64,000 nt of DNA from Limisphaerales bacterium (GCA_009773355.1 WRPG01000043.1:5745-69744), one strand, 5' to 3'. Positions 42,562 to 55,720 are shown, counted from the first letter of the stretch. Notes: generated by a model from the sequence alone, not told the origin. Program-made: numbers and translations.

Positions 42562-43899
42562 TCAGGCGCGTTGGCCTTTGAGGAGCGGGACTTCCAAACC
42601 TTCGCGCGCGGCTTCGATGCTCATCGTGCTGTTGTGCGTGCCGGCCAGCTCGCGGGCGTGGCCGACCATGCGGGAGACGCGGGCGTCGTCATGGGCGGGG
42701 TCGTGGTGGAAGAGGAAGAGGTGCTGCGCGCCCGCCGCGAGCGCGGTGGCGACGCTGTCCTCGTAGCAACTGTGCCCCCAGCCGATGTGGGTCTGGTATT
42801 CGGCCTCGTCGTATTGGGCGTCGAGGATGAGCATGTCCACGCCGCGCAGGAACTCGACGAGTTTCTGGTCCTCGGCGCGGCAGTAGTCGAGGGTCGCCTG
42901 GCCCTTGGGGCCGCCGGCGCGCGGGTGCAGGCGCATCCGGGCGTAGGACTCGTGGTCGGGCAGGAAGGCGACGGAGCCGGTGCTGGTGTCGAGCCGGTAG
43001 CCGACGCAGACGCTGGGGTGGTTGGCGAAGATGGCGCGGACGCGGACGGGGCCGACGTGAAACTCCATCTCGCGCTGCTCGGAGAAGGTGATGTTGCTGG
43101 GCAACTGACGGAGGCCGACGGGGAAGTAGCTGCTTTCCATCTGCACGGCCAGGGTGCTTTCCAGCCCTTTGCGGTAGCCTTCGTAGCCCTGGATGTGAAC
43201 CTGATTGTTCGCGACGTAGGCGGGGGCGAAGAAGGGGAAACCTTGGATGTGATCCCAATGGGTGTGGGTGAGCAGCAGGGTCAGTTCGAGGGAACGGCCC
43301 TTGAACTCCTCGACGAGGCGCTGGCCGAGCAGGCGGATGCCGGAGCCGGAATCAAGGATGATGAGCTGGCCGTCGGCGCGGAGTTCGACGCAGGTGGTGT
43401 TGCCGCCGTAGAAGACGGTGTTCGGTCCGGGCGTGGGGATGGAGCCGCGCACGCCCCAGAAGCGGAGGAGATTCCCGGCGGGGAGTTGGGCGGCGGGCAC
43501 TGGTGCGCCGGCGGGGGCGCTCGGGCTGGCCTTGGCGGTTTCCTTGCTGGTCAGGAGCTGGAGGATGTCCTCGGCGAGGATGGGTTTCACCAGATAGTGG
43601 TCCGCCCCGGACTCGAAGGCGTTGAGGCGGTCGGTGGCGAATCCGCGATGGGTGGTAACGATAATTTTCAGGCCGGGAAGGTGGTCAGCCTGCTCGCGGA
43701 GCGCGCGGCAGACTTGAAAGCCGTTGCAGCGGGGCATCAGAAGGTCGCAGATGACGGCGTCGGGGCGGTGCCGGAGGGCGGCTTGGATGCCTTCCTCGCC
43801 ATCCTTGGCCTCGTGGACGGCCCAGCCGGCGGTGGAAAGGGCTTTGGAAAGCACCTTGCGCACGATGGGGTCATCATCAATCAGCAGGGCGGATTTCAT
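42562..43899 (-). CDS. Response regulator receiver fused to a metallo-beta-lactamase-fold hydrolase
   Basis: The product is 445 residues. An N-terminal receiver domain (about 1-122) has the acidic pair DDD at residues 8-10, the phosphoacceptor Asp52 in VICDLLMP and the conserved Lys in HYLVKP. A Pro/Ala linker joins it to an MBL-fold domain with THTHWDHIQGFPF as metal site and further His/Asp ligands (FLPDHES; LILDAQYDE; GWGHS; FHHDP). The MBL part resembles small-molecule phosphodiesterase-like hydrolases. No histidine kinase is adjacent. Phosphorylation may control hydrolase activity, which would be an enzymatic output. The start at 43899 gives the canonical receiver N-terminus. Confidence 0.88.
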   Translation of the reverse strand: MKSALLIDDDPIVRKVLSKALSTAGWAVHEAKDGEEGIQAALRHRPDAVICDLLMPRCNGFQVCRALREQADHLPGLKIIVTTHRGFATDRLNAFESGADHYLVKPILAEDILQLLTSKETAKASPSAPAGAPVPAAQLPAGNLLRFWGVRGSIPTPGPNTVFYGGNTTCVELRADGQLIILDSGSGIRLLGQRLVEEFKGRSLELTLLLTHTHWDHIQGFPFFAPAYVANNQVHIQGYEGYRKGLESTLAVQMESSYFPVGLRQLPSNITFSEQREMEFHVGPVRVRAIFANHPSVCVGYRLDTSTGSVAFLPDHESYARMRLHPRAGGPKGQATLDYCRAEDQKLVEFLRGVDMLILDAQYDEAEYQTHIGWGHSCYEDSVATALAAGAQHLFLFHHDPAHDDARVSRMVGHARELAGTHNSTMSIEAAREGLEVPLLKGQRA

Positions 43900-44082
43900 C
43901 GTGGCCGCGCCAGTGTTCACAGGAGCGGTCAAATGACAAGCTTGGAGCGTGCGGGGGAAGGGGAGAAAATGCTGTTAGAATCCCTCCACGCCGGCAAAAG
44001 AGTGGGTGAGACGGGCATTGAACAAGGCTTTTGAGGCCGCCGTCTGCTCTGACGAACGACGCAAACCAAACCCGACACGCAT

Positions 44083-45498
44083 ATGTTCTGGAACTGTGGC
44101 AATCACCCCGGCATGGAGCTGAACCCCAACCTCTACGCCACCCGGCGCGACTTTCTCAATCGCATGGGCACCGGCTTTGGCGCGCTGGCCTTGGCGGGCT
44201 TGATGGCCGATCAGGCCAAAGGCCAGGCTTCCGGCGGCCTGCTCGCTCCGAAGCAGCCCCATTATCCCGGCACCGCCAAGCGCGTCTGCCACATCTACTT
44301 CAGCGGCGCGCAGTCGCACATTGACACTTGGGATCCGAAGCCCGAGCTGGCCAAGGCCGATGGCAAGTCCGCCGGCCGTGGCAAGCTGCTGCCCTCGCCG
44401 TTCGAATTCCCCAAGTCCGGCAAGAGCGGTCTGGAGATTTCCGAAATCTGGACCGAGCTGTCCAAGTGCGTGGACGACATGTGCATCATCCGGTCGAGCT
44501 GGACGGATGTGCCGGCGCACGAGGAAGCCACGAAGATCATGACCACGGGCGACTTCCGCCTGCCCAAGCCCTCCATCGGCGCGTGGGTCACCTACGGCCT
44601 CGGCTCGGACAACCAGAACCTCCCCGCCTTCGTGGCGATGAACCCGCGCGGCTTCCCCTCCGCCGGCAACGCCAACTGGCAGTCCGCCTTCATGCCCGGC
44701 GCGTTCCAAGGCACCTACGTGGACCCCACCAACACGCGCATCGAGCAGATCATCGAGAACATCAAGAGCCAGTTCATCGGCTCCAGTGCCGAGCAGCGCC
44801 AGCAGCTCGACCTCCTCAGCAAGATCAACGAGATTCACAAGCAGAAGCGCCAGTCGGAAGGGCAGTTGGATGCGCGCATCCAGTCCTTCGAGCTGGCTTA
44901 CCGCATGCAGACGGACGCCACCGAGGCGTTTGACATGAGCAAGGAGCCGGACCACATCCTCAAGCTCTACGGGGCCGACGGCATGGGCGAGCAGGCGGTG
45001 CAGGCCCGGCAGTTCATCATCGCCCGCCGCCTCCTGGAGCGCGGGGTGAAGTTCGTCCAATGCTGGAACGGCGGCTGGGACCATCACAACGGCATCGCCA
45101 CCGCCGCGCGCGGTCGCGCCGCCGCCCTCGACAAGCCGATGGCCGGCTTCCTGCAAGACCTCAAGCAGCGCGGCCTGCTCAAGGACACGCTCGTCGCGGC
45201 CAGCACCGAGTTCGGCCGCAGCTCGACCGAGGACGGCCCCGGCGGCCGCACGCACAACGCCAAGGCCTTCGCCTCCTGGCTCGCGGGCGGCGGAGTCAAG
45301 GGCGGCATCAGCTACGGGGCGACCGACGAGCTCGGCAGCGCCGCCGTCGAGAACAAGGTCCATGTGCATGAGTTCCACTCGACCATCCTGCATGCGCTGG
45401 GCTTTGACTCCGAGAAGCTCACGTTCCGCTCCGGCGGCCGCGACTTCCGCCTGACGGACGTGTCGGGCGCGCAGCCGGTGAAGTCCATCTTCGCCTGA
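44083..45498 (+). CDS. DUF1501 family exported protein
   Basis: The product is 461-471 residues; ATG 44113 (MELNPNLYATRRDFLNRMG) may be the true start because it puts the twin-arginine leader first. The DUF1501 sulfatase-like core shows HIYFSGAQSHIDTWDPKPEL, IRSSWTDVPAHEEATKIMTT and STEFGRSSTEDGPGGRTHN. These proteins are exported and usually encoded next to PSD1 cytochromes, as here: the PSD1 gene follows after 107 bases, although in reverse of the usual order. The biochemical function is unknown. Confidence 0.92.
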   Translation: MFWNCGNHPGMELNPNLYATRRDFLNRMGTGFGALALAGLMADQAKGQASGGLLAPKQPHYPGTAKRVCHIYFSGAQSHIDTWDPKPELAKADGKSAGRGKLLPSPFEFPKSGKSGLEISEIWTELSKCVDDMCIIRSSWTDVPAHEEATKIMTTGDFRLPKPSIGAWVTYGLGSDNQNLPAFVAMNPRGFPSAGNANWQSAFMPGAFQGTYVDPTNTRIEQIIENIKSQFIGSSAEQRQQLDLLSKINEIHKQKRQSEGQLDARIQSFELAYRMQTDATEAFDMSKEPDHILKLYGADGMGEQAVQARQFIIARRLLERGVKFVQCWNGGWDHHNGIATAARGRAAALDKPMAGFLQDLKQRGLLKDTLVAASTEFGRSSTEDGPGGRTHNAKAFASWLAGGGVKGGISYGATDELGSAAVENKVHVHEFHSTILHALGFDSEKLTFRSGGRDFRLTDVSGAQPVKSIFA

Positions 45499-45517
45499 GT
45501 TCTTTTGGTGAAACCCA

Positions 45518-45547
45518 GCCGGGCGCGTGTTTCACCACGCGCCCGGC
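45518..45547 (+). terminator. Strong GC-rich hairpin after the DUF1501 gene
   Basis: GCCGGGCGCGTG and CACGCGCCCGGC form a perfect 12-bp stem with a six-base loop, 19 bases after the DUF1501 stop. No long T-run follows, so termination efficiency is uncertain. Confidence 0.65.
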
Positions 45548-45605
45548 CTTCAGTTTGCAGACGGGATAATTTGGAGCTGGTCCGCCAGCCGAGTCAGAAA
45601 CGCCT

Positions 45606-48600
45606 ATGAAACCGATGCTGAAATTTGCCGTCGCTGCCACCGTGGCCTGCGCCGCGCCGGGCTTCGCGCAGGACAAACCGCTCACGCCGGAGGAATCGGA
45701 CTTCTTCGAGTCGAAGATCCGCCCCGCGCTCATCGAGCACTGTCACAAGTGCCACAGCGGCGACAAGGACGCCAAAATCAAAGGCGGCCTCCAGCTTGAC
45801 TCGAAGGCCGGCCTGCTCAAGGGCGGCTCCACCGGCCCCGGCCTCGTCGCCGGCCAGCCCGACCGCTCGCTCATCATCAAGGCCATCCGGTTCGCCGATC
45901 CGAACCTGCAGATGCCGCCCAAGGAAAAGCTGCCGGATTCCGTCATCGCCGACTTCGAGAACTGGGTGCGCATGGGCGCGCCCGACCCGCGCACCGGCAA
46001 GGCCGCCGCCGTGCTCAAGACCGACGAGGACTTGCAGAAGGCCAGGAAACACTGGGCCTTTCAAACCGTCGTCAAGCCGGAGCCGCCCAAGCCCAAGGCC
46101 CATTTGAAGGGCTGGATTCAGAACGAGATTGACCTCTTCGTGCTCGCCAAGCTGGAGGAGAAGGGCCTCTTCCCGTCGCCCATCGCGGACAAGTGGACCC
46201 TCGTCCGCCGCGCTTACTTCGACCTGCTCGGCATGCCGCCTTCCGCGAAGGAGGCCGAGGACTTCGTCAACGACACCTCGAAGGACGCCTGGCCCAACCT
46301 GCTTGACAAGCTGCTGGCCTCCCCCCACTACGGCGAGCGCTGGGGCCGCTACTGGCTGGACATCGCCCGCTATGCCGACACGCGCGGGGCGAACAACAAC
46401 AACCGCATGGGGGACAACCGGCTCATCCACGCCTTTACCTACCGGGACTGGGTGGTGAACGCCCTCAACGAGGACATGCCTTACGACAAGTTCCTCAAGT
46501 ATCAGATCGCCGCCGACAGCCTGCCCGGCGCGGAGGCCAAGCACCTCGCCGCGCTCGGCTTCATCACCATGAACCGCGCGGTCAACAACCGGCAGGAGGA
46601 GATTGACGACCGCATTGACGTCATCACCCGCGGCACGATGTCGCTCTCCGTCTATTGCGCCCGCTGCCATGACCACAAGTTCGATCCCATCCCGACCAAG
46701 GACTACTACTCGCTCTACGGGGTCTTCGACAGCACGACCTACTCGATGAACAACAAGCCGGTGATTCAGAAGATCGAGGACACCAAGGATTACCGGGAAT
46801 ACACGGCCAAGAAAGCCCAGGTCGAGGCCCGCTTGGAAGGCTACCGCCAGGGCGAACTCACCAAGTTCGTCGGCGAGGCCAAAGGGAAGACCATGGAGTA
46901 TATGCTCGCGGTTCACTTCGCGAACCAGGGCAACACGAACTACATGATCGAGGGCCGGGCCGGCCAGCAGCGCTTCGAGACGTTCACCAAGCTCCAGTTT
47001 GAAGTCGCCGGCCCGTGGAAGCGCTACCTCGACCAGCGCAGCAAGGGCACGGACCCGATCTTCGCTCCGTGGGCTGACTACGCGAAGCTCGAAGAGAAGG
47101 AATTCGCCGCCAAGAGCAAGGAACTCGCCGCCAAATACATGAGCAAGGACGGCGTGCCGATGAAGGGTCTCAATCCCATTGTGGCCAAGGCGTTCTCCAC
47201 GCCCGTTTCCAGCATCCGCGTTGTCGCCGATCGCTATGCCAAGCTCTTCCTCGACGCCGAGCGGGCTTGGGTCAGCGCCATCACCCTCGACTCCAAGAAG
47301 AAGAAGGCCGACGACGATCCGATGCTGAAGAAGCTGTCCGACCCCGCGCAGGAGCAGCTCCGCCAGGTCTTCTACGGGCAGGGATCGCCCGTGAACATCA
47401 CCTATGACCGTCTTGCCGGGTTTGACAACAACCGCATCCGCAATGGCGAGCAGCAGTTCCAACTCCAAGCCGACACGCTCGACGCTTTGCACCCGGGCGC
47501 GCCCCGCCGCGCGATGGCCCTCAGCGACACCGGCACGCCGCGCAACGCGAAGGTTGCGCTCAAGGGCGACCCGCGCAATCTCGGTCCCGAGGTTCCCCGC
47601 CAGTTCCTGGAAGTGCTGAATCCGAACCGGAAAGCCTTCAGTAGCAAGAGCAGCGGCCGGGTCGAGCTGGCCGAGGAAATCGCCAGCAAGAACAACCCGC
47701 TCACCGCCCGTGTGCTCGCCAACCGCGTCTGGATGAATCACTTCGGCGGCGCGCTGGTCCGCACCCCGACCGATTTCGGCGTCCGCGCCGACGATCCGAC
47801 GCATCCCGAGCTGCTGAATTTCCTCTCCGCCTGGGTCATGGAAAACGGCTGGTCGCTCAAGAAGTTCCACAAGTTCGTCATGAGTTCGGCGACCTATATG
47901 CAGAGCAGCGACGATCGCGCCAAGCCGCTGCTCAACGATCCGGCGAACCTTTACGTCTGGAAGATGAACCGCCGCCGCCTTGACTTCGAGGGCTTCCGCG
48001 ATTCGCTCCTCGCGGTCAGCGGCAAGCTGGACCCGACCATGGGCGGGCACCCCGTGAAGATCACGCCCGAGGGGGGCAACCCGCTCGGCTACCCGGAGAA
48101 TCCCTACCGCCGCACGCTCTACGGCTACATTGACCGTGGCAACCTCTCCTCGCTCTATCGCACCTTCGACTTCGCCAACCCGGACGCGACCGCCGGGATG
48201 CGTTTCAGCTCCACCGTGCCGCAGCAGGCGCTCTACCTGATGAACAGCCCGTTCGTGGGCGAACTCGCCCGCGCCATCGTCCATCGCGACGACGTGAAGA
48301 ACAAGGTGGACGAGGAGCAGCGCATCGAGATGCTCTATCAGATCTGCTTCCAGCGCCTGCCTTCCGCGCTCGAGACCAAGATCGGCATGAAGTTCTTGGA
48401 GGACCAGTCCGGCGTGAAGGGCAGCGACGCCAAGCCCATCTGGCAGTATGGCTACGGCCAATACAACCCGCGCACCCGGCAGGTGTCCTTCTTCAAGTTC
48501 CAGAATTTTGTCGGCGCTCCCCAAGGCATGATGGGCGGAAACCGCAACCCGGCGGCTGCCCCTCACTACGATGGCGGCACCAACAACCGGCTCGCGGGCA

Positions 48601-49166
48601 TCCGCCTCACGGCCAATGGCGGCACCGCCAGCACGCTCGCCGTCATCCGCCGCTTCACCGCGCCCGTGGATGCCAGCCTCGCCATCAGCGGCGACTTCCG
48701 CCAGCCGGGCAACGTCGGCGACGGGGTCAACGGCTACATCGTTCACAGCCGCTCCGGCCAGGTCGGGAGCTACCCGTTGAGCGGTCGGAACCGTGACGTC
48801 AGCACGGCGGTCGCCAAGGTGGATGTCAAACGGGGTGACACTATTGACTTCATCGTGGACAACGGTGGCAGGGGCAACGCCATCGGTGACACCTTCATTT
48901 GGGCGCCCACCTTGCGCGTGGCTGCCGCTGGCCCCGCCATGGCCGCCGCCGCCCCGGCGATGACACCCTTTGGGGGTGGCCCGATGAGCGCGCCGGCCAT
49001 GAACAACAACATGGCAATGGGCGGCCAGGGCGGTGCGAGCGCCACCCGCTGGGATGCGCAAGCCCAGTTCGGCAGTCCGTCCGCCGGCCAGCAGAAGCCC
49101 CTCGACACCTGGGAGAAATACGCCCAAATCCTCCTCCTCGCCAACGAGATGACCTTCGTTGACTGA
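45606..49166 (+). CDS. PSD1-type cytochrome protein (DUF1549/DUF1553) with a C-terminal insertion
   Basis: The product is 1186 residues. A signal peptide (LKFAVAATVACAAPGFAQ) precedes a PSCyt1 heme site CHKCH at residues 46-50. DUF1549 (about 170-385: WTLVRRAYFDLLGMPPSAKE, RYWLDIARYADTRG, CARCHDHKFDPI) and DUF1553 (about 680-945: NPLTARVLANRVWMNHFGGA, RRLDFEGFRDSLLAVSGKLD) follow. Residues about 945-1155 are an extra beta-rich domain inserted before the last DUF1553 helix (WEKYAQILLLANEMTFVD). Members are periplasmic and of unknown reaction. It follows a DUF1501 gene, its usual partner. There is a Met/Ala/Gly-rich stretch near 1110-1145. Confidence 0.93.
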   Translation: MKPMLKFAVAATVACAAPGFAQDKPLTPEESDFFESKIRPALIEHCHKCHSGDKDAKIKGGLQLDSKAGLLKGGSTGPGLVAGQPDRSLIIKAIRFADPNLQMPPKEKLPDSVIADFENWVRMGAPDPRTGKAAAVLKTDEDLQKARKHWAFQTVVKPEPPKPKAHLKGWIQNEIDLFVLAKLEEKGLFPSPIADKWTLVRRAYFDLLGMPPSAKEAEDFVNDTSKDAWPNLLDKLLASPHYGERWGRYWLDIARYADTRGANNNNRMGDNRLIHAFTYRDWVVNALNEDMPYDKFLKYQIAADSLPGAEAKHLAALGFITMNRAVNNRQEEIDDRIDVITRGTMSLSVYCARCHDHKFDPIPTKDYYSLYGVFDSTTYSMNNKPVIQKIEDTKDYREYTAKKAQVEARLEGYRQGELTKFVGEAKGKTMEYMLAVHFANQGNTNYMIEGRAGQQRFETFTKLQFEVAGPWKRYLDQRSKGTDPIFAPWADYAKLEEKEFAAKSKELAAKYMSKDGVPMKGLNPIVAKAFSTPVSSIRVVADRYAKLFLDAERAWVSAITLDSKKKKADDDPMLKKLSDPAQEQLRQVFYGQGSPVNITYDRLAGFDNNRIRNGEQQFQLQADTLDALHPGAPRRAMALSDTGTPRNAKVALKGDPRNLGPEVPRQFLEVLNPNRKAFSSKSSGRVELAEEIASKNNPLTARVLANRVWMNHFGGALVRTPTDFGVRADDPTHPELLNFLSAWVMENGWSLKKFHKFVMSSATYMQSSDDRAKPLLNDPANLYVWKMNRRRLDFEGFRDSLLAVSGKLDPTMGGHPVKITPEGGNPLGYPENPYRRTLYGYIDRGNLSSLYRTFDFANPDATAGMRFSSTVPQQALYLMNSPFVGELARAIVHRDDVKNKVDEEQRIEMLYQICFQRLPSALETKIGMKFLEDQSGVKGSDAKPIWQYGYGQYNPRTRQVSFFKFQNFVGAPQGMMGGNRNPAAAPHYDGGTNNRLAGIRLTANGGTASTLAVIRRFTAPVDASLAISGDFRQPGNVGDGVNGYIVHSRSGQVGSYPLSGRNRDVSTAVAKVDVKRGDTIDFIVDNGGRGNAIGDTFIWAPTLRVAAAGPAMAAAAPAMTPFGGGPMSAPAMNNNMAMGGQGGASATRWDAQAQFGSPSAGQQKPLDTWEKYAQILLLANEMTFVD

Positions 49167-49193
49167 GCGCGGGAACCCGACCGTTTGAATTCG

Positions 49194-49219
49194 CCAAAGG
49201 CCGCCTCCGGGCGGCCTTT
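49194..49219 (+). terminator. Probable intrinsic terminator after the PSD1 gene
   Basis: AAAGGCCGCC and GGCGGCCTTT form a 10-bp stem with a TCCG loop, and the descending arm ends in CTTTG. It lies 28 bases after the PSD1 stop. Confidence 0.65.
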
Positions 49220-49312
49220 GTGCTGGTGAAGGGGGACACTCCAGCCCCCCGGTGAGTTGCCGGGCAAAATCCCTGCAACTCCTTCGCCCTTTGCAGCGTC
49301 CAAACCCGCGAC

Positions 49313-52495
<3,183 letters not shown>

Positions 52496-52501
52496 ATTCC
52501 T

Positions 52502-53686
52502 GTGAACATGACATCCCCATTCTCCACACGCACCGCAGCGCGGTTTGCGTTCGTCGTCTTCGTCCTATTCGTCCACATCCCTCCCAGCCACGCCGCCGAC
52601 AAACCCAAACCCGCCTTCCAATACAAGTCCGGCGACATCCGCGTGAGCATCCCCACGGCCGACGAGCCGCGCGTGAAGCAGTTTGGCCCGGCGTCGCTGA
52701 AGTTGGCCGCGAAGTATCTCGAAGACGGCGCGTTGACCTGGGTGCGCGAGAAGTCCTGCGTCAACTGCCACACCACCGGCCCCTACATGACCGAGCGCAC
52801 GGCGTGGACCAAGCAGTTCGGCCCGGCCAGTGCGGAGGTTCACAAGGACTTCGTCGGCTCCGTCCCGAAGGAGATCAAGCCGGTGAAGGAGACGGAGTCG
52901 CGTGGGCACAAGCACTACCCGAGCACCTTCTTCACCGTGTGGCGCAGCCTAGGACTGGCGGAGTGGGACCGCCACATCACCGGCAAGCTCTCTGAACCTA
53001 CGGAACGCGCCCTACGCGACCTGTTCGAACGGCAGTCGGCCAGTGGCGCGTTTGTGAGCCACGGCGAGGTGGAAATTCCGCACATCACGACGGACTTCGA
53101 GCTGTCGCTGCAGGCCGCGCGCGCCATCACCGCCGCGCCGGGTTGGCTGTCCGGCTTGAAGGACGAAACGCTGCTGGCCCGCGTGGCCAAGCTGAAGGAC
53201 TACCTCCGCACCGCACCGCCGAAAAACGACTTCGACCGCATCCTGAAACTCCAGCTCGCGCACTACCTGCCCGAACTCGTCTCGCCGAAGGAGCGCAACG
53301 CCGCGCTGGCGCTGCTCTCCGTGAAGCAGCACGCCGACGGCGGCTGGAGTGTGCGTGACATGTCAGCCCTCAACGACTGGCACTTCGAGATGAGCGCGAC
53401 CGTCGTGAACCTCATCAACGGATTGCCCGACGCCGCGAACCCCGAGAGCGACGCCTACATGACCGCGCTCGCCGTCGTCCTCATGCGGCAGAGCAACGTC
53501 CCCACGTCCGACCCGCGCGTGCAGCGCGGCCTCGCCTGGCTGCGGCGTGAGCAGCGCGGGAGCGGTCGCTGGTGGATGCACTCGCTCTATCGTGGGAATT
53601 ATCACTACATCACCTACATCGCCACCGCACAGGCGGTGAAGGCCTTCGCTCTGTGCGGCGAGTTGGATGCCGTCTCCGCCAACTGA
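52502..53686 (+). CDS. Secreted protein with a heme motif and prenyltransferase/squalene-cyclase-like repeats
   Basis: The product is 394 residues; GTG 52502 or ATG 52508 may start it. A signal peptide ([19 protein letters not shown]) is followed by a c-type heme site, CVNCHT at residues 86-91. The rest is a run of helical repeats like squalene-hopene cyclase/prenyltransferase toroids ([60 protein letters not shown]). The DxDD catalytic motif of cyclases is not visible, so it is probably not a terpene cyclase. It lies six bases after the PSD1 gene and 22 before a DUF1501 gene and is likely co-transcribed with both. Confidence 0.78.
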   Translation: MNMTSPFSTRTAARFAFVVFVLFVHIPPSHAADKPKPAFQYKSGDIRVSIPTADEPRVKQFGPASLKLAAKYLEDGALTWVREKSCVNCHTTGPYMTERTAWTKQFGPASAEVHKDFVGSVPKEIKPVKETESRGHKHYPSTFFTVWRSLGLAEWDRHITGKLSEPTERALRDLFERQSASGAFVSHGEVEIPHITTDFELSLQAARAITAAPGWLSGLKDETLLARVAKLKDYLRTAPPKNDFDRILKLQLAHYLPELVSPKERNAALALLSVKQHADGGWSVRDMSALNDWHFEMSATVVNLINGLPDAANPESDAYMTALAVVLMRQSNVPTSDPRVQRGLAWLRREQRGSGRWWMHSLYRGNYHYITYIATAQAVKAFALCGELDAVSAN

Positions 53687-53708
53687 AGCCCGCTTGCCCC
53701 ACCTCCAC

Positions 53709-55139
53709 ATGAACGCGTCCGTCACTCACCTCGACCTGATTCACCGCCGCCAGTTCTTTCAACGTGCCGGCTTCGGCGTCGGCTCGATGACGCTGGTGTC
53801 ATTGCTGCGCGGCTCCGCTTTCGCCGCACCCGCGAACCCGCTCGCTTCGCGTCACCCGATGTTCGCCCCGCGCGCCAAGCGGGTGATTTTCCTGCACATG
53901 ATTGGTGCGCCGTCGCAGCTCGACATGTTCGACTTCAAGCCCGAGCTGGTGAAGCGCGATGGCGAGGATTGCCCGGAGTCGCTGCTGAAAGGCCGGCGCT
54001 TCGCGTTCATCGGCGGCAAGATGCAGCTCGCGGGGACGAGGTTTAAGTTCACGAAGCACGGGCGCAGCGGACAGGAACTCTCCGAGACACTGCCGCATCT
54101 GGCGAAGGTCGCGGATGACATCGCCATCGTGAAGACCTTGCACACGGAGGAAATCAACCACGCGCCGGCGCAGATGTTCCTGCACACGGGCTTCGGGCGC
54201 GGCGGGCGGCCCAGCTTCGGCTCGTGGGTGACTTATGGGCTGGGCACGGAGAACCAGGATTTGCCCGCCTACACGGTGCTGCTCTCCGGCCCGCTCGGCG
54301 GCGCGGGCACTTCGCTGTGGGCAAACGGCTTTCTGCCGAGCGTGTATCAAGGCATCCAGTTCCGCTCCAGCGGCGACCCGGTGCTGTTCTTGAGCAATCC
54401 AAAAGGCCAGTCGCAGGACGACCGGCGGCGGATCTTCGACGCGGTGAAGTCGCTTAACGAACGCCAGCTTGCCGACGTGGGTGATCCCGAGATAGCCACG
54501 CGCATCAGCCAATACGAGATGGCGTTCAAGATGCAGACCAGCGTTCCGGAGCTGATGGACATTTCGCGCGAGCCGAAGTCCGTGCTGGATCTCTACGGCG
54601 CGAAGCCCGGCGCGGCATCCTTCGCGAACAACTGCCTGCTCGCGCGTCGGCTCATCGAGCGCGGCGTGCGTGTGGTGGAACTTTACGACGCCGACTGGGA
54701 CCACCACTCCGGCCTCGCCACGCGCCTGCCCGCCAAGTGCCGCGATGTGGACCAGGGCATGGCCGGCCTCATCACGGACCTCAAGTCGCGCGGCCTGCTC
54801 GACGACACGCTGGTCATCTGGGGCGCGGAGTTTGGGCGCACGCCGTTGCGGCAGGGCATTGACGGCGAAGGGAAGAGCACGAATCCCGGTCGCGACCATC
54901 ACAAGGACGCCTACACGATGTGGCTCGCCGGCGGCGGCGTGAAGGGCGGCGTGACTTACGGTCGCACCGATGACTTCGGCTTCGGCCCGGCGGAGCATCC
55001 CGTCCACGTCCACGACCTCAACGCGACCGTGCTCCATCTCCTTGGCCTCGACCACGAGCGGCTGACCTTCAAGTATCAAGGCCGCGAGTTCCGGCTGACG
55101 GATGTGCATGGCGAGGTGTTGCGCGGGCTGCTGGCGTGA
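53709..55139 (+). CDS. DUF1501 family exported protein
   Basis: The product is about 476 residues with a leader containing [20 protein letters not shown]. The core shows [38 protein letters not shown] and [20 protein letters not shown], with [19 protein letters not shown]. It completes a PSD1, heme-toroid, DUF1501 operon. The start at 53709 was chosen because it places the leader at the N-terminus. A palindromic element begins two bases after the stop. Confidence 0.92.
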   Translation: MNASVTHLDLIHRRQFFQRAGFGVGSMTLVSLLRGSAFAAPANPLASRHPMFAPRAKRVIFLHMIGAPSQLDMFDFKPELVKRDGEDCPESLLKGRRFAFIGGKMQLAGTRFKFTKHGRSGQELSETLPHLAKVADDIAIVKTLHTEEINHAPAQMFLHTGFGRGGRPSFGSWVTYGLGTENQDLPAYTVLLSGPLGGAGTSLWANGFLPSVYQGIQFRSSGDPVLFLSNPKGQSQDDRRRIFDAVKSLNERQLADVGDPEIATRISQYEMAFKMQTSVPELMDISREPKSVLDLYGAKPGAASFANNCLLARRLIERGVRVVELYDADWDHHSGLATRLPAKCRDVDQGMAGLITDLKSRGLLDDTLVIWGAEFGRTPLRQGIDGEGKSTNPGRDHHKDAYTMWLAGGGVKGGVTYGRTDDFGFGPAEHPVHVHDLNATVLHLLGLDHERLTFKYQGREFRLTDVHGEVLRGLLA

Positions 55140-55141
55140 GC

Positions 55142-55213
55142 GGAGCGCAGGTGTCCAACCTGCGTGCTCCTCGACAGGCGCTCACCAACGCGCCGGTTGG
55201 ACACCGGCGCTCC
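55142..55213. repeat. Palindromic element at the DUF1501/DUF5069 convergent junction
   Basis: The left arm at 55142-55164 (GGAGCGCAGGTGTCCAACCT and three more) and the right arm at 55191-55213 match with two differences. Each arm is also a palindrome around GTGTCCAAC. The outer ends, GGAGCGC, match the element at 4289-4444. Confidence 0.85.
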
Positions 55214-55279
55214 ACCAAAAGGCAGCCAGCCGGTGAAGTCTCCTTCACCGGCTGGCGCGTGATTAAGTTGAGGGACGGC

Positions 55280-55720
55280 TTACTTCAGGACCGCCGTGTG
55301 GAACTCGAACCAGTCGTCGAGGTTGTTCAGGTCCACCGCGCCGGGGAGGACGCTGCCGTCGTCGGGCAGGCCGCTGGCGCTGAGGATGCCCTTGCGGGTG
55401 CCGTCGTCGTGGCAGTAGCCGAGGATGGCGAGGTTGTGGCGGTGGATGTCGGCCTTCGTGAGCTTCTTGCCGTTCTTGCGCACCCACGCCTCGAAGGCGG
55501 GATAGGTCGGCTTGTTGGCCTTGATGAACTCGACCACGGCGGCGGCATCCAAGCCGAGCGCGTCGCAGGTCATCTGGTCGTAGCCCTTGCCGAGGCCGGG
55601 GTAGCCGGCGGCCAGCTTGCCGGCGGCTTCGAGGGAGACCTTCAGCCAAAGGCGGGGGAGGTGCAGCGCGCCGAGGGGGCCGGCGACGCCCGAACTGATC
55701 ATGGGGACGTAAGTGCTCAT
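55280..55720 (-). CDS. DUF5069 domain protein
   Basis: The product is 146 residues, cytoplasmic. It matches DUF5069 proteins common in Verrucomicrobiota: PRLWLKVSLEAAGKLAAGYP, GYDQMTCDALGLDAAAVVEF and LPDDGSVLPGAVDLNNLDDW. The function is unknown. The start at 55720 (MSTYVPMISSGV) was preferred to the longer ORF. It is divergent from the NosR-like gene, with 121 bases between. Confidence 0.8.
   Translation of the reverse strand: MSTYVPMISSGVAGPLGALHLPRLWLKVSLEAAGKLAAGYPGLGKGYDQMTCDALGLDAAAVVEFIKANKPTYPAFEAWVRKNGKKLTKADIHRHNLAILGYCHDDGTRKGILSASGLPDDGSVLPGAVDLNNLDDWFEFHTAVLK

Noticed and set aside
45594-49127. A 1177-residue open frame on the minus strand opposite the PSD1 gene, and similar long antisense frames at 1655-4156, 38727-41108 and 58659-61526
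   Set aside because: They are opposite well-supported genes, rich in His, Arg, Val and Leu in low-complexity patterns, and show no domain. High GC makes antisense stops rare.
52502-53686. Annotation as squalene-hopene cyclase, prompted by the HpnA-like gene
   Set aside because: The protein is too short, carries a signal peptide and heme site, and lacks a visible DxDD motif; the HpnA-like gene is 39 kb away.
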